Shown one piece after another: positions 1-7,518 of a DNA stretch of 10,538 bases; position 1 is the first letter of the stretch, and each line of letters opens with the position of its first letter. Made by a program: the position numbers and the translations under genes. The notes below the pieces were generated by a model. That model ran no database searches and was not told the origin of the DNA. It saw nothing but the letters and a program-made list of their open reading frames with translations. Source of the stretch: Euryarchaeota archaeon UBA463 (GTDB lineage Archaea > Thermoplasmatota > Poseidoniia > Poseidoniales > Thalassarchaeaceae); assembly GCA_002501805.1 (NCBI GenBank), contig DAOI01000002.1, forward strand, positions 1 through 10,538, in the 5' to 3' direction.

Positions 1-2
1 TG

Positions 3-1148
3 GTTGGTCGCAAGGTCCTATTGGCAGTAACAGGAGGCATAGCAGCAGTGGAATCTATCAAACTCTGTCGAGAGCTCAGGAGACACGGTGCTCATGTTTC
101 CCCGATGATGACTAAGGAGGCCACGAAGGTAATTACTCCACTGGCGCTATCTTGGGGTTCTAATAGTGATATTATATCTAATTGGGACTCCTCTATGTCG
201 CAATTAGAAGACTATGACGGAATCATTGTCGCCCCTGCAACTAGGAATACAATTTCTAAGCATCTGAATGGAATTATCGACTCTCCAGTGATGATGGCAC
301 TTTCGGCAGCTAGGGGAAAAGCCACGCCATTAATTTTCGTCCCTTCCATGCATTCAGACCTCTTCGATGACCCGGTTACGAGTGAGATCATTTCTCAGTT
401 ATCGGCAGAAGGATCACATGTTATTATTGACCAAGAGAAAGAGGGAAAGAGAAAGCAACCAAGTCACATCAGGATAGTTGCAGAATTCAGTAACATCATC
501 AATTCCGACCTCCCCAATAGAAAGAGGATAGCAATTACTCTGGGTTCGAATCTTGCACCTATAGATGATGTTCGTAGCATAATCAATCATTCCTCAGGAA
601 CAACAGGTTGGTCAATATCAGAATACCTATACAGAATGGGTCATGATGTTTTTTGCTTAGCTGGCCGTACGAGCTATTATCCCAATTTCAATCTACCAAA
701 TGTAAAATACGCTGACCATCCAATAGAAATGCTAGAAGAAGCAGTCGATATCTCCTCTTCATTTTCACCAGAAGTTTGGATTTTTTCCGCCGCAGTACTA
801 GATTATGTTCCCGAGTCTTTCCAAAGTAAGATACCAAGCTCCAAAGAAGGAATTCAAATTAATTTGGCCCCTACACAGAAGCACATTCCTGAAATATTGA
901 AGGCAACAGGTCAATGCTACTCAATTGGATTTAAGTTAGAAAGTAATGTAGATTTGGAACAACTATTGGAGAAGGCATCCTCACAAATCTCTCGATATTC
1001 TATGGACGCTGTTTTTGCAAACAGATTAGAGGATCTTGACAATCCTGATTCTCCGAGGGCATGGCTACTTGATTCTGATGGTAAAAGCTCAGAAATACCA
1101 GATCTTACGTCTCTTTGTGAGATAATCGAGTCCCTAATGACAAATTAA
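3..1148 (+). CDS. coaBC: Bifunctional phosphopantothenoylcysteine decarboxylase / phosphopantothenate-cysteine ligase (CoaBC), 5'-partial
   Basis: Makes 4'-phosphopantetheine for coenzyme A: the CoaB part ligates cysteine to 4'-phosphopantothenate and the CoaC flavodomain decarboxylates the product; cytosolic. The frame is open to the left edge. It reads GRKVLLAVTGGIAA across the edge, the usual CoaC first strand, so the TTG at 21 is an internal Leu codon and the true start lies upstream. Counting from that Leu as 1, the flavin loop TGGIAA is at 4-9, PATRNT (the PASANT-type motif) at 72-77 and PSMH (the PxMN-type loop) at 108-111. The CoaB domain starts near 167, with PIDDVR 180-185, NHSSGTTG 189-196, the SAAVLDY segment 256-262, K270 and GFKLE 303-307. 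Oddities: there is no His between residues 26 and 80, where the CoaC catalytic His should be, and no Cys between 17 and 211, where the decarboxylase Cys of bacterial enzymes sits. The family is sure; full decarboxylase activity is not. Confidence 0.9.
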   Translation, partial: VGRKVLLAVTGGIAAVESIKLCRELRRHGAHVSPMMTKEATKVITPLALSWGSNSDIISNWDSSMSQLEDYDGIIVAPATRNTISKHLNGIIDSPVMMALSAARGKATPLIFVPSMHSDLFDDPVTSEIISQLSAEGSHVIIDQEKEGKRKQPSHIRIVAEFSNIINSDLPNRKRIAITLGSNLAPIDDVRSIINHSSGTTGWSISEYLYRMGHDVFCLAGRTSYYPNFNLPNVKYADHPIEMLEEAVDISSSFSPEVWIFSAAVLDYVPESFQSKIPSSKEGIQINLAPTQKHIPEILKATGQCYSIGFKLESNVDLEQLLEKASSQISRYSMDAVFANRLEDLDNPDSPRAWLLDSDGKSSEIPDLTSLCEIIESLMTN

Positions 1149-1162
1149 TGGCCACATGATAC

Positions 1163-1170
1163 GAATTATT
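1163..1170 (+). promoter_or_regulatory. Putative TATA element for proS
   Basis: GAATTATT is the AT-rich patch in the 48-bp gap after coaBC. Its centre is about 30 nt before the proS ATG, which fits an archaeal TATA box driving a leaderless or nearly leaderless mRNA. No Shine-Dalgarno precedes that ATG. The match is short, so this rests mainly on spacing. Confidence 0.3.
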
Positions 1171-1196
1171 CAAACCATCTCCGTACACGGCGGTAC

Positions 1197-2717
1197 ATGG
1201 GCAACCCTAGGAAGGCTAAGAGAGGAATTCCTCCAAAGTCTGAATTCAACTCTTGGTACCCCTCAATTGTGGAGATAGCCGACTTAGTTGACAAGAGATA
1301 TCCGATTAAGGGAATGGATGTTTGGAAGCCATATGGTTTGAGGGCAATGTCACTTATTGACTCCCTTACGAGAAATCAGATGTCTATGACCGATCATCAT
1401 GAACATAGATTCCCTCTGCTGGTGCCAGAAAATTTATTGGATAAGGAGAACAAACTAGTATCTAGGTTGAAGGCCGCCAGAGAAGCTGGAGTAGACCCTT
1501 CGGAACTCAGAATGGATGAAGAAGACTCGGGATTCAAGAAAGAGGTATACTGGGTAACTCATGGGGGGGAAAACGAGTTAGACTCTCCGATGTTTCTTAG
1601 GCCAACCTCTGAGACCCCAATGTACACGATGTTCTCCCTATGGGTCAGAAGCCATACGGATCTCCCACTGAAGACCTTCCAGATTGTCAATACCTTCCGC
1701 TACGAAACTAAGCAGACTAGGTCATTCATCAGAGTAAGGGAAATCCACTTTTTCGAGGCACACACCGTACATGCGGACGAGCAGGGGGCTACAGAACAGA
1801 TTTCTGAGGATGCCCATATGGTCCAGAGTATCTTGCACGATCTCTGCCTCCCTAATCTGGTTTCTAAAAGGCCAGTATGGGATACATTCCCCGGTGCTTG
1901 GTACACCATGGCCGCTGATGTTGTAATGCCCAATGGTAGGACCTTGCAGGTTGCTACATACCATCATTATCGCGATCAATGGGCCAAGTCGTTCGATTTG
2001 AAGTATGAAGATTCAAATGGTGAAACCAAATTTTGCCACCAAACTACATTCGGCATGTCTGAGAGATTATTGGGATCGGTAGTGGGAATGCATGGGGATG
2101 ATCAGGGACTGATAATGCCTCCTGCAATCGCTCCTTTCCAAGTAGTTCTTTTGCCTATTGCGGCACACATTCGTGATGATGTAATGAGTGAGATTTCCCT
2201 GGTCGATGAGCGTCTTAGCAAAATTGGCATTAGGACACACCTCGACGACAGAGATGTCAGGCCTGGCGTGAAACATTTTGACTGGGAGATCAAAGGAATA
2301 CCAATCAGGTTGGAACTCGGGCCCCGAGATATTGACTCTGGTAGCTTCGTAGTTACCGAGAGAACCGGTAAGAAGTACGAAGCTAACCTTGCAAATCTTG
2401 AGGAATCTATTGTCTCCGCCCTAGATTCTGTTTCTAATGAACTTAGGACGAGGGCAAATGAAGTATTCAATAGTCTGGTTGTGGAACTTCCGGATATCAT
2501 TAAGTCTGATGATGGATATGAGTTTTCATCTCCCCTAAATGATGGCACAGTTTACTCCTTCCCATTCTGTGGAAATGACTCTGACGCAGAGGTACTAGAG
2601 AAGCTTTCCGGACTGACAATGCTGGGCGAATGCGTTGAAAAATACTCAGTGCCCAGAAATTGCATAATATCTGGAAAACCAACAACTAGCAAGCATCACA
2701 TGGCTAGAATGTACTAG
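1197..2717 (+). CDS. proS: Prolyl-tRNA synthetase, archaeal/eukaryotic type
   Basis: Class II synthetase that activates proline with ATP and charges tRNA-Pro in the cytosol. At 506 residues it has the usual archaeal/eukaryotic-type length, without the bacterial editing insertion. Visible landmarks are VTHGGE (120-125), LRPTSET (134-140, proline/ATP pocket), motif 2 around NTFRYE (165-170) through RVREIHFFEAHT (179-190), and the motif 3 region HGDDQGLIMPP (299-309). The anticodon-binding domain follows from about 313, and the C-terminal zinc-type domain ends in ARMY (503-506), the terminal Tyr being typical of this subtype. In the zinc domain Cys458, Cys479 and Cys489 are present, but the expected last Cys of the CxxC pair is Ser492. 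The ATG at 1197 leaves a normal-length N-terminus. It follows coaBC by 48 bp with its own TATA-like patch, and its stop overlaps the convergent gene's stop. Confidence 0.97.
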   Translation: MGNPRKAKRGIPPKSEFNSWYPSIVEIADLVDKRYPIKGMDVWKPYGLRAMSLIDSLTRNQMSMTDHHEHRFPLLVPENLLDKENKLVSRLKAAREAGVDPSELRMDEEDSGFKKEVYWVTHGGENELDSPMFLRPTSETPMYTMFSLWVRSHTDLPLKTFQIVNTFRYETKQTRSFIRVREIHFFEAHTVHADEQGATEQISEDAHMVQSILHDLCLPNLVSKRPVWDTFPGAWYTMAADVVMPNGRTLQVATYHHYRDQWAKSFDLKYEDSNGETKFCHQTTFGMSERLLGSVVGMHGDDQGLIMPPAIAPFQVVLLPIAAHIRDDVMSEISLVDERLSKIGIRTHLDDRDVRPGVKHFDWEIKGIPIRLELGPRDIDSGSFVVTERTGKKYEANLANLEESIVSALDSVSNELRTRANEVFNSLVVELPDIIKSDDGYEFSSPLNDGTVYSFPFCGNDSDAEVLEKLSGLTMLGECVEKYSVPRNCIISGKPTTSKHHMARMY

Positions 2718-3577
2718 GCTCTTTTTCTGGCCGAAATCAACAACATGCCAACAAACATCATTATCAGAGCGCCGTCGATTATGCCTCCTGTACCTGCCTC
2801 GCCCCAAGCTTCTTTACTCTCCAAGTTTGAGTATTCGGCCCATATCAATCTTGTATTATCGTTACAGTAAGTACTCTGCTCTGCAGATTCAGAAAGCACG
2901 GTAATGACCTGCTCTCCGGAGCCATTAGACCACGCTACAGGAATGCCATCCTCAAATAATGTAGACAGGTATGAGTAAGGCGGTTCTTCTATCTCCCAAT
3001 TAAAGGAGGTTATTCGTGCAGATTCAGAAAGGTTCCATTCACTAATTCCATCTTCGACCACCTCACTAGATCCATTTTGGGATACACTCCACTCCAGAAT
3101 ATACTCCGAATAGTTATTCAATCCATACATATTCCAAACGATATACAAAGTCCCATTCTCGTTAAGATGAGAAGAAGTACCCATTTCTAGCTCTTGTACA
3201 GGTTCCTCCTCGGAACACAGTGTAATCACTGAACCCAATCCAAAAGACACATTGTAGGAAGAAATAATCAAGCACAAGAACATGATTAGAGGGATAACTT
3301 TACGTCTTCTCTTGACCCTGATTTTTTGATTATTTTCCGACTCAGGAGAACTTTCTGAATTAGGTATTTCAACTCCACCATTGCCGTTTAATGTGACGGT
3401 TCCAAGTTCCGGGGGCTTCACTGGGGGCTCTACTCCCATGTTCTCTAAAGCGTCTCTTCCATAGATTCTTTCAGCCATGTAGTAGAGCTCTTCGTCACCA
3501 CTGATCTCAGAAGGTTGTATCGAACCATCTAGGACTCCCTTAATCCTCTCAGAGGCATCCATGCCGAGCGGTCTCAT
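2714..3577 (-). CDS. Unknown membrane protein with two membrane spans and an external sequon-rich domain
   Basis: I do not recognise a function. The 287-residue product starts with a soluble acidic region (1-85) containing EELYYMAERIYGRDALENMG (29-48) and a proline-rich stretch (51-57). A strongly basic patch (85-93, KIRVKRRRK) precedes membrane span 1 (about 94-120), which predicts the N-terminus inside. The segment 121-263 would lie outside. It carries sequons at Asn141, 155, 168, 182 and 218, plus Cys121 and Cys238 near its two ends, which could pair. Span 2 (about 264-282) ends in a short basic tail, ARKRA. This gives a hairpin with both ends in the cytoplasm. ATG at 3577 was chosen because a TATA-like element sits 38 nt upstream; Met6 is an alternative. 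It lies downstream of the split transketolase genes but probably has its own promoter. Its stop shares CTAG with that of proS. Confidence 0.75.
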   Translation of the reverse strand: MRPLGMDASERIKGVLDGSIQPSEISGDEELYYMAERIYGRDALENMGVEPPVKPPELGTVTLNGNGGVEIPNSESSPESENNQKIRVKRRRKVIPLIMFLCLIISSYNVSFGLGSVITLCSEEEPVQELEMGTSSHLNENGTLYIVWNMYGLNNYSEYILEWSVSQNGSSEVVEDGISEWNLSESARITSFNWEIEEPPYSYLSTLFEDGIPVAWSNGSGEQVITVLSESAEQSTYCNDNTRLIWAEYSNLESKEAWGEAGTGGIIDGALIMMFVGMLLISARKRA

Positions 3578-3610
3578 AGATACTTCATGAATGAAACCCC
3601 ATCAATGATG

Positions 3611-3620
3611 AAATAAATTA
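3611..3620 (-). promoter_or_regulatory. TATA-like element for the unknown membrane protein gene
   Basis: Read on the minus strand this is TAATTTATTT, the most AT-rich patch between the transketolase stop and the membrane-protein start. Its centre is 38 nt from the ATG, giving a predicted leader of about 10 nt. It suggests that this gene is transcribed separately from the transketolase operon. Confidence 0.4.
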
Positions 3621-3624
3621 CGAT

Positions 3625-4566
3625 TCAGGATATTAGCGATTCACACGAGGTAGCAATATCTCCGTATGTTATTCCCATAGCTTTCATCAGATCTTGAGGA
3701 GTTCCACTCTCGCCAAACCTATCTGGAACTCCCACCATCCTCAGAGGGGTGCCACCGTTGTATGAGACATGCTCAGCAACGGCACTCCCCAATCCTCCAA
3801 TGACTGAATGATCTTCCGCTGTTACCAGGCCCTTGCATCTGCCTGCTAGTTCGTCAATCAAATCTGTATCGAGAGGTTTGAGTGTGTGCATATCTACAAC
3901 CGTAGCCTCAATACCTTTGGAGGACAAGTATTCAGCAGCTTTCATCGATTCAGATACCATCACCCCACACGAAATGATTGCTACGTCTCCCCCCTCTCTT
4001 AGAACAGAGCCCTTTCCAATTTTCAAACTCTTACAGGTTTCTTGATCGTACATTCGAGGAGTTTTGTTCCTTGCTGTTCTCGTATATGATGGATTATCGT
4101 GATTAAGAAGCTGTACTGTCAGTTCTTCAGCCGATAGATCATCGCAAGGATGCATTACTGTCATTCCTGGTATAGTTCGATAGAGAGCCAGATCTTCTAT
4201 TGATTGCGCACTACTGCCATCTGTGCCTGTGTGCACACCTCCATGGCTTCCACACAAATGTACTGCCAATCCCGGCCTTGCTACCCCGTTCCTCACTTGT
4301 TCGAAACCTCTCTCTGTAAAAATTGCGAATGTGCTAGCAAACGGAATTTTCCCAGATGATGCCATGCCGGATGCCACTAGAACCATATTTTGCTCTGCAA
4401 TCCCCAGAGAAATTGTTCTCTCGGGATATAATTCCCTGAAATGACAAGATTTTGTAGACTTTCCAAGATCTGCTTCTAAGACAACAACTCTGGGATCACT
4501 GGATAATCTGAGTAGAGCCGAACCATACCCATCTCTGGATGCGCCACCAGTGGAGGGGGCACTCAT
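3625..4566 (-). CDS. Transketolase, C-terminal subunit (pyrimidine-binding and C-terminal domains)
   Basis: Second half of a split transketolase, the thiamine-diphosphate enzyme that moves two-carbon units between sugar phosphates in the non-oxidative pentose phosphate route. In archaea it helps supply erythrose-4-phosphate and pentoses. The 313 residues cover the pyrimidine-binding domain, with SLGIAEQNM at 53-61 and the catalytic Glu58 that protonates the cofactor aminopyrimidine, then FEQVRNGVA (88-96), and a C-terminal domain from about 190 (SCGVMVSES, TAEDHSVIGGLG). The loop GGVHTGTDGSSAQ (109-121) has Ala120 where most transketolases have a His (DGxTHQ), a position linked to substrate phosphate binding in yeast transketolase. 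The ATG overlaps the stop of the N-terminal subunit by 4 bp and is preceded by a strong Shine-Dalgarno, so the two subunits should be made together as a heteromer. Confidence 0.93.
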   Translation of the reverse strand: MSAPSTGGASRDGYGSALLRLSSDPRVVVLEADLGKSTKSCHFRELYPERTISLGIAEQNMVLVASGMASSGKIPFASTFAIFTERGFEQVRNGVARPGLAVHLCGSHGGVHTGTDGSSAQSIEDLALYRTIPGMTVMHPCDDLSAEELTVQLLNHDNPSYTRTARNKTPRMYDQETCKSLKIGKGSVLREGGDVAIISCGVMVSESMKAAEYLSSKGIEATVVDMHTLKPLDTDLIDELAGRCKGLVTAEDHSVIGGLGSAVAEHVSYNGGTPLRMVGVPDRFGESGTPQDLMKAMGITYGDIATSCESLIS

Positions 4567-5372
4567 GACAACTCCTCCAGTGACATTCGCAACTCTTCAT
4601 CAGTAGGAGCCTTGCCGTGAAATGATGGATTATTTTCCATAAAAGACACTCCCTTTCCCTTGGTGGTATGAGCTACAATTGCGGTTGGAGATCTAATATT
4701 ACTTGACGACCACTCTATTGCCGAAACTACTTCTTCCATCGAGTGACCGTCAATTTCTTTCACATCCCAACCGAAGGATGAGAGCTTCTTTGCTACATCT
4801 CCCACTTCCATTTGAACCTCAACAAAATCGTCATTCTGTATTCGGTTCCTGTCGACAATTAGATTCAATCGTCCAACTGAGTGAAAATCTGCAGCCATCG
4901 CAGCCTCCCAAAACTGTCCTTCCTGCGTCTCCCCATCTCCGACCATGACCCAAATATCTCTATCACTGGAATCCATCCTTGCCGCCAGGGCGCATCCAAG
5001 GCCAAAGGATAGTCCCATTCCTAAACTACCAGCAGAAAAATCAACTCCGTCGGTCCACTTCATATCTACATGCCCCTGACATACAGAGCCCATTTTTCTA
5101 AATGACATCATATCTGCCTCAGAAATAAACCCAACTTCATGAAGGATGGAGTAAACAGCAGGGCTAGCATGGCCCTTGCTCATCACAAACCTATCCCTGT
5201 CGTCCCAATCGGGATTTTCTACGTCAAATCGTAATTTATTTGCATAAAGTGCAACCAAAATATCAATCGCAGATAGCGATCCTCCGGGATGGCCGGCACC
5301 AGCAGAATGAATCATTCTGACTATGTGTCTCCGGCATTGACGAGCCAACTCCTCTAGCTGAGCGTTGTCCAT
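4563..5372 (-). CDS. Transketolase, N-terminal subunit (TPP-binding domain)
   Basis: Binds the diphosphate end of thiamine diphosphate and Mg2+ and pairs with the C-terminal subunit encoded next. Numbering from the chosen ATG at 5372 gives 269 residues: GHPGGSLSA (27-35, active-site His28), SKGHASPA (65-72), GSLGMGLS (115-122), then the TPP/Mg motif starting GDGETQEGQFWEA (145-157) and ending at DRNRIQND (174-181, metal-ligand Asn176). HTTKGKG lies near the end. The start at 5372 fits the family, in which the protein begins shortly before the first helix leading to GHPGG. The frame is open to a GTG at 5444, which would add 24 Arg/Ser-rich residues; a TATA-like patch lies about 24 nt before that GTG, so the longer form cannot be excluded. 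It is the first gene of the operon and diverges from mqnE. Confidence 0.92.
   Translation of the reverse strand: MDNAQLEELARQCRRHIVRMIHSAGAGHPGGSLSAIDILVALYANKLRFDVENPDWDDRDRFVMSKGHASPAVYSILHEVGFISEADMMSFRKMGSVCQGHVDMKWTDGVDFSAGSLGMGLSFGLGCALAARMDSSDRDIWVMVGDGETQEGQFWEAAMAADFHSVGRLNLIVDRNRIQNDDFVEVQMEVGDVAKKLSSFGWDVKEIDGHSMEEVVSAIEWSSSNIRSPTAIVAHTTKGKGVSFMENNPSFHGKAPTDEELRMSLEELS
4572..4578 (-). promoter_or_regulatory. Shine-Dalgarno of the transketolase C-terminal subunit
   Basis: The minus strand reads GGAGGAG, 5 nt before the ATG at 4566. It lies inside the last codons of the N-terminal subunit gene. This is the clearest ribosome binding site in the window and fixes the start of the downstream subunit. 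Confidence 0.75.
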
Positions 5373-5459
5373 CAATGAAGTTCGGGTAACGGAATTCACA
5401 TGCCTGCTAGAAAATCTAACTAATGATGCTTTCCGGAGTCGCACCTTATGATGGCAGAC

Positions 5460-5473
5460 GAATTCTTATGATG
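5460..5473. promoter_or_regulatory. Putative divergent promoter between the transketolase operon and mqnEA
   Basis: This AT-rich patch (GAATTCTTATGATG on the plus strand) is the best TATA candidate in the divergent gap. On the plus strand its centre is 34 nt before the mqnE ATG. On the minus strand it reads CATCATAAGAATTC and lies about 24 nt before the alternative GTG start of the transketolase N-subunit, or about 95 nt before the preferred ATG. One element could serve both directions, which would couple sugar-phosphate and menaquinone genes. Based on spacing and composition only. Confidence 0.3.
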
Positions 5474-5499
5474 TCGATACCCGACCAACAATCGTTACT

Positions 5500-6714
5500 A
5501 TGCCACTCGACGCCCTCGAAGTTTCTAATTCCGACTGGAGAGATAGACTCTCAAGTATGGACATTCCTTTGGCAGTATCTACAGATAATGTAACTCTAGA
5601 TTGTTTAGAGACGCTTATCTCAACAGGTCGACTAACGTTCGATCAGGGTGTGAAACTGATGGTTAATCCAAATCTCAACTCGGTTACCTCATTGGCCGAT
5701 ATGGTGAAGAAAGCCAGGTTTCAGGATTACGTATTTTTCAATGAGAATCTGCATGTAAACTCCACAAATGTATGTGTTTTGGCTTGTAGATTTTGTGCTT
5801 TCAGAAAGGGTCCAAGACATCCAGAAGCCTATTCATTAGACGTCGATCAGTATCTCGAGAGAGTCAGGCCCTACTCGTCCAGAATCGACGAAGTACATAC
5901 TGTTGGAGGATTACACCCAACATGGACCGTTTCTGAGTATTGCGAACTCTTTTCAAATCTAAAAGATGAATTTCCACATATTCACATCAAGGCACTAACT
6001 GCAGTAGAGATTAAGCATCTATCGTCAAGGTCCGCTCTTTCTTTCTCAGAGACTCTATCTCTGCTTTCTGAGGCAGGCCTTAACTCACTTCCAGGTGGAG
6101 GTGCAGAGATTCTCGTAGACAGTGTCAGGGATCGTATTTGCATGGGCAAGGAATCTTCAGATGAGTATCTGGAAATCCATGGAGTGGCTCATTCGCTAGG
6201 AATTCCTACTAACTGTACGATGCTGTTTGGCACTGTTGAATCTGTTGAAGACAGGATCAATCATTTGTTGAGACTCAGAGATCAACAAGATGCATCATCG
6301 GGCTTTCAGTGTTTTGTCCCTTATCCATTCTTACCAGACAAGACAAGACTGCCCGAAGCACAGCTCGCCACTGGACAGGAGATAATACGCATGATTTCCG
6401 TCTCTAGACTAATGTTGGACAATATACCACACATCAAGGCATACAGAATGAATATTGGCGACAAACTCGCCTCCTATGCAATCAATTGTGGTGCGGACGA
6501 TGTTGATGGAACAGTCGGTCATGAAGAAATAATGCATGAAGCTGGAAGTAAGACAAGCCTCACCACTACCTCCGAACAACTGGCTAGAATGGTGATTTCA
6601 TCCGGCGCCACACCAGTAAAGCGTAACTCCTCTTACTCACAATTCGAGATAATCAATCTACCAGAAGAAAACGTCTCCCATGTTCTCCCTGTGATCACAG
6701 CCGAGGTTCCTTAA
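5500..6714 (+). CDS. mqnE: Aminofutalosine synthase, radical SAM enzyme (MqnE)
   Basis: Second step of the futalosine route to menaquinone: joins 3-[(1-carboxyvinyl)oxy]benzoate to the adenosyl radical from S-adenosylmethionine, giving aminofutalosine. The 404 residues hold a radical-SAM cluster motif Cys92-x3-Cys96-x2-Cys99 followed by AFRKG, then VHTVGGLHP, the KALTAVEIKHL segment, LNSLPGGGAEIL, SRLMLDNIPHIKAYRMN and DDVDGTVGHE. The GGLHP, LPGGGAEI, HIKAY and D(L/V)DGTV set points to MqnE rather than its paralogue MqnC, which has a QGG-type loop instead. The ATG at 5500 lacks a Shine-Dalgarno but has a TATA-like patch 34 nt upstream. The first 70 residues include the expected lead-in helices. 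mqnA starts at the base right after its stop, so the first two pathway enzymes are made from one transcript. Confidence 0.95.
   Translation: MPLDALEVSNSDWRDRLSSMDIPLAVSTDNVTLDCLETLISTGRLTFDQGVKLMVNPNLNSVTSLADMVKKARFQDYVFFNENLHVNSTNVCVLACRFCAFRKGPRHPEAYSLDVDQYLERVRPYSSRIDEVHTVGGLHPTWTVSEYCELFSNLKDEFPHIHIKALTAVEIKHLSSRSALSFSETLSLLSEAGLNSLPGGGAEILVDSVRDRICMGKESSDEYLEIHGVAHSLGIPTNCTMLFGTVESVEDRINHLLRLRDQQDASSGFQCFVPYPFLPDKTRLPEAQLATGQEIIRMISVSRLMLDNIPHIKAYRMNIGDKLASYAINCGADDVDGTVGHEEIMHEAGSKTSLTTTSEQLARMVISSGATPVKRNSSYSQFEIINLPEENVSHVLPVITAEVP
6703..6707 (+). promoter_or_regulatory. Shine-Dalgarno-like site for mqnA
   Basis: GAGGT lies within the last codons of mqnE, 7 nt before the mqnA ATG. 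It supports that start and fits translation of a second gene in an operon by re-initiation or internal entry. Confidence 0.5.
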
Positions 6715-7518
6715 ATGAGTTGGAAGGACGTAATTGGCAGGGTATCTTTCTCTAATTGTGACCCTATATTCGATGGCATAAGCCCCGAATGGACAATTCT
6801 CTCGGCACCACCAGCATGGTTAACTGGCCATATTATGAGAAGGGACTGTATTGCTGCTCCCATCCCATCCGCAGATTATGCATCTAACAGCGAAAAACTA
6901 ATGCTACTTCCAGATATTGGCATTGTTAGTAATGGTGAGGTTGGCTCAGTACTACTATTCGGTAATCGTCCGATAGAAAATATGAGGGATATTGCACTAC
7001 CAACTGACTCATCTACCTCCAAGGTATTACTAAGTTGGATTATCAAGAATCGTGGTCTAGATCCGAAATTCATTGAGACTGGGCCGGACATAAATATCAT
7101 GCTGGAAAAATGTGATGGGGCTCTTCTTATAGGCGATAGAGCAATTTTAGCTTCTATATCCCATCCAGAACTAGTGAAAATGGATCTAGGAGCTGAATGG
7201 ACTAGAATTACAGGGCTACCAATGGTCTTTGGTGTGTTCGTAGCTAGAAGAGACTCCCCCGAGGACATTTTGAGAGATGCTCATTCTGACATGATCAAAC
7301 AAGTTGAGCTCTTTGAAAGCGATCAAAAATGGAGAGCTTCTGTAATATCCCGTACATCTAAAAAACTTGGATTCCCCGAAGAAAGGGTTGAAGATTATTT
7401 TAGGAAGGAGGTCAGGAATAGAATGTCCCAAGATGATATTGATGGCCTCCTATTATTTCTAAAAGAGGCATGTGGGATGCTCGAGCCACCTGTCTGGCTT
7501 GTGCCTCATTCTGAATAA
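6715..7518 (+). CDS. mqnA: Chorismate dehydratase (MqnA)
   Basis: First committed step of the futalosine menaquinone route: removes water from chorismate to give 3-[(1-carboxyvinyl)oxy]benzoate, the substrate of the MqnE encoded just upstream. The 267-residue protein has the periplasmic-binding-protein fold of the family. Recognisable segments are GRVSFSNCDPIF near the N-terminus, PSADYAS (51-57), the LLPDIGIVSNGEVGSVLLF stretch, TDSSTSKVLLSWI, ALLIGDRAI and DLGAEWTRITGLPMVFGVFV, all in the normal order for MqnA. The length is normal and there is no signal peptide, so it is cytosolic. The ATG directly abuts the mqnE stop and has a GAGGT upstream. Its last 13 bases overlap the 3' end of the convergent DOHH-like gene. 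Confidence 0.92.
   Translation: MSWKDVIGRVSFSNCDPIFDGISPEWTILSAPPAWLTGHIMRRDCIAAPIPSADYASNSEKLMLLPDIGIVSNGEVGSVLLFGNRPIENMRDIALPTDSSTSKVLLSWIIKNRGLDPKFIETGPDINIMLEKCDGALLIGDRAILASISHPELVKMDLGAEWTRITGLPMVFGVFVARRDSPEDILRDAHSDMIKQVELFESDQKWRASVISRTSKKLGFPEERVEDYFRKEVRNRMSQDDIDGLLLFLKEACGMLEPPVWLVPHSE

Noticed and set aside
2102..2548. 148-residue minus-strand frame inside proS
   Set aside because: It is fully covered by conserved ProRS coding sequence, is rich in Ser/Arg as expected for a shadow frame, and has no family match or start signal.
2720..2726. Oligo-T stretch just after the proS stop as an archaeal terminator
   Set aside because: Only five T in a row, and it lies in the codons of the opposite gene; too short to claim.
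4548..4558. GCCACCAGTGGAGG also found near 10521-10534, considered as a repeat or attachment site
   Set aside because: A single 14-base match between two coding regions is about what chance gives in a 10-kb window.
6876..7268. 130-residue minus-strand frame inside mqnA
   Set aside because: It mirrors conserved MqnA coding sequence, with Ser/Ile-rich low-information content.
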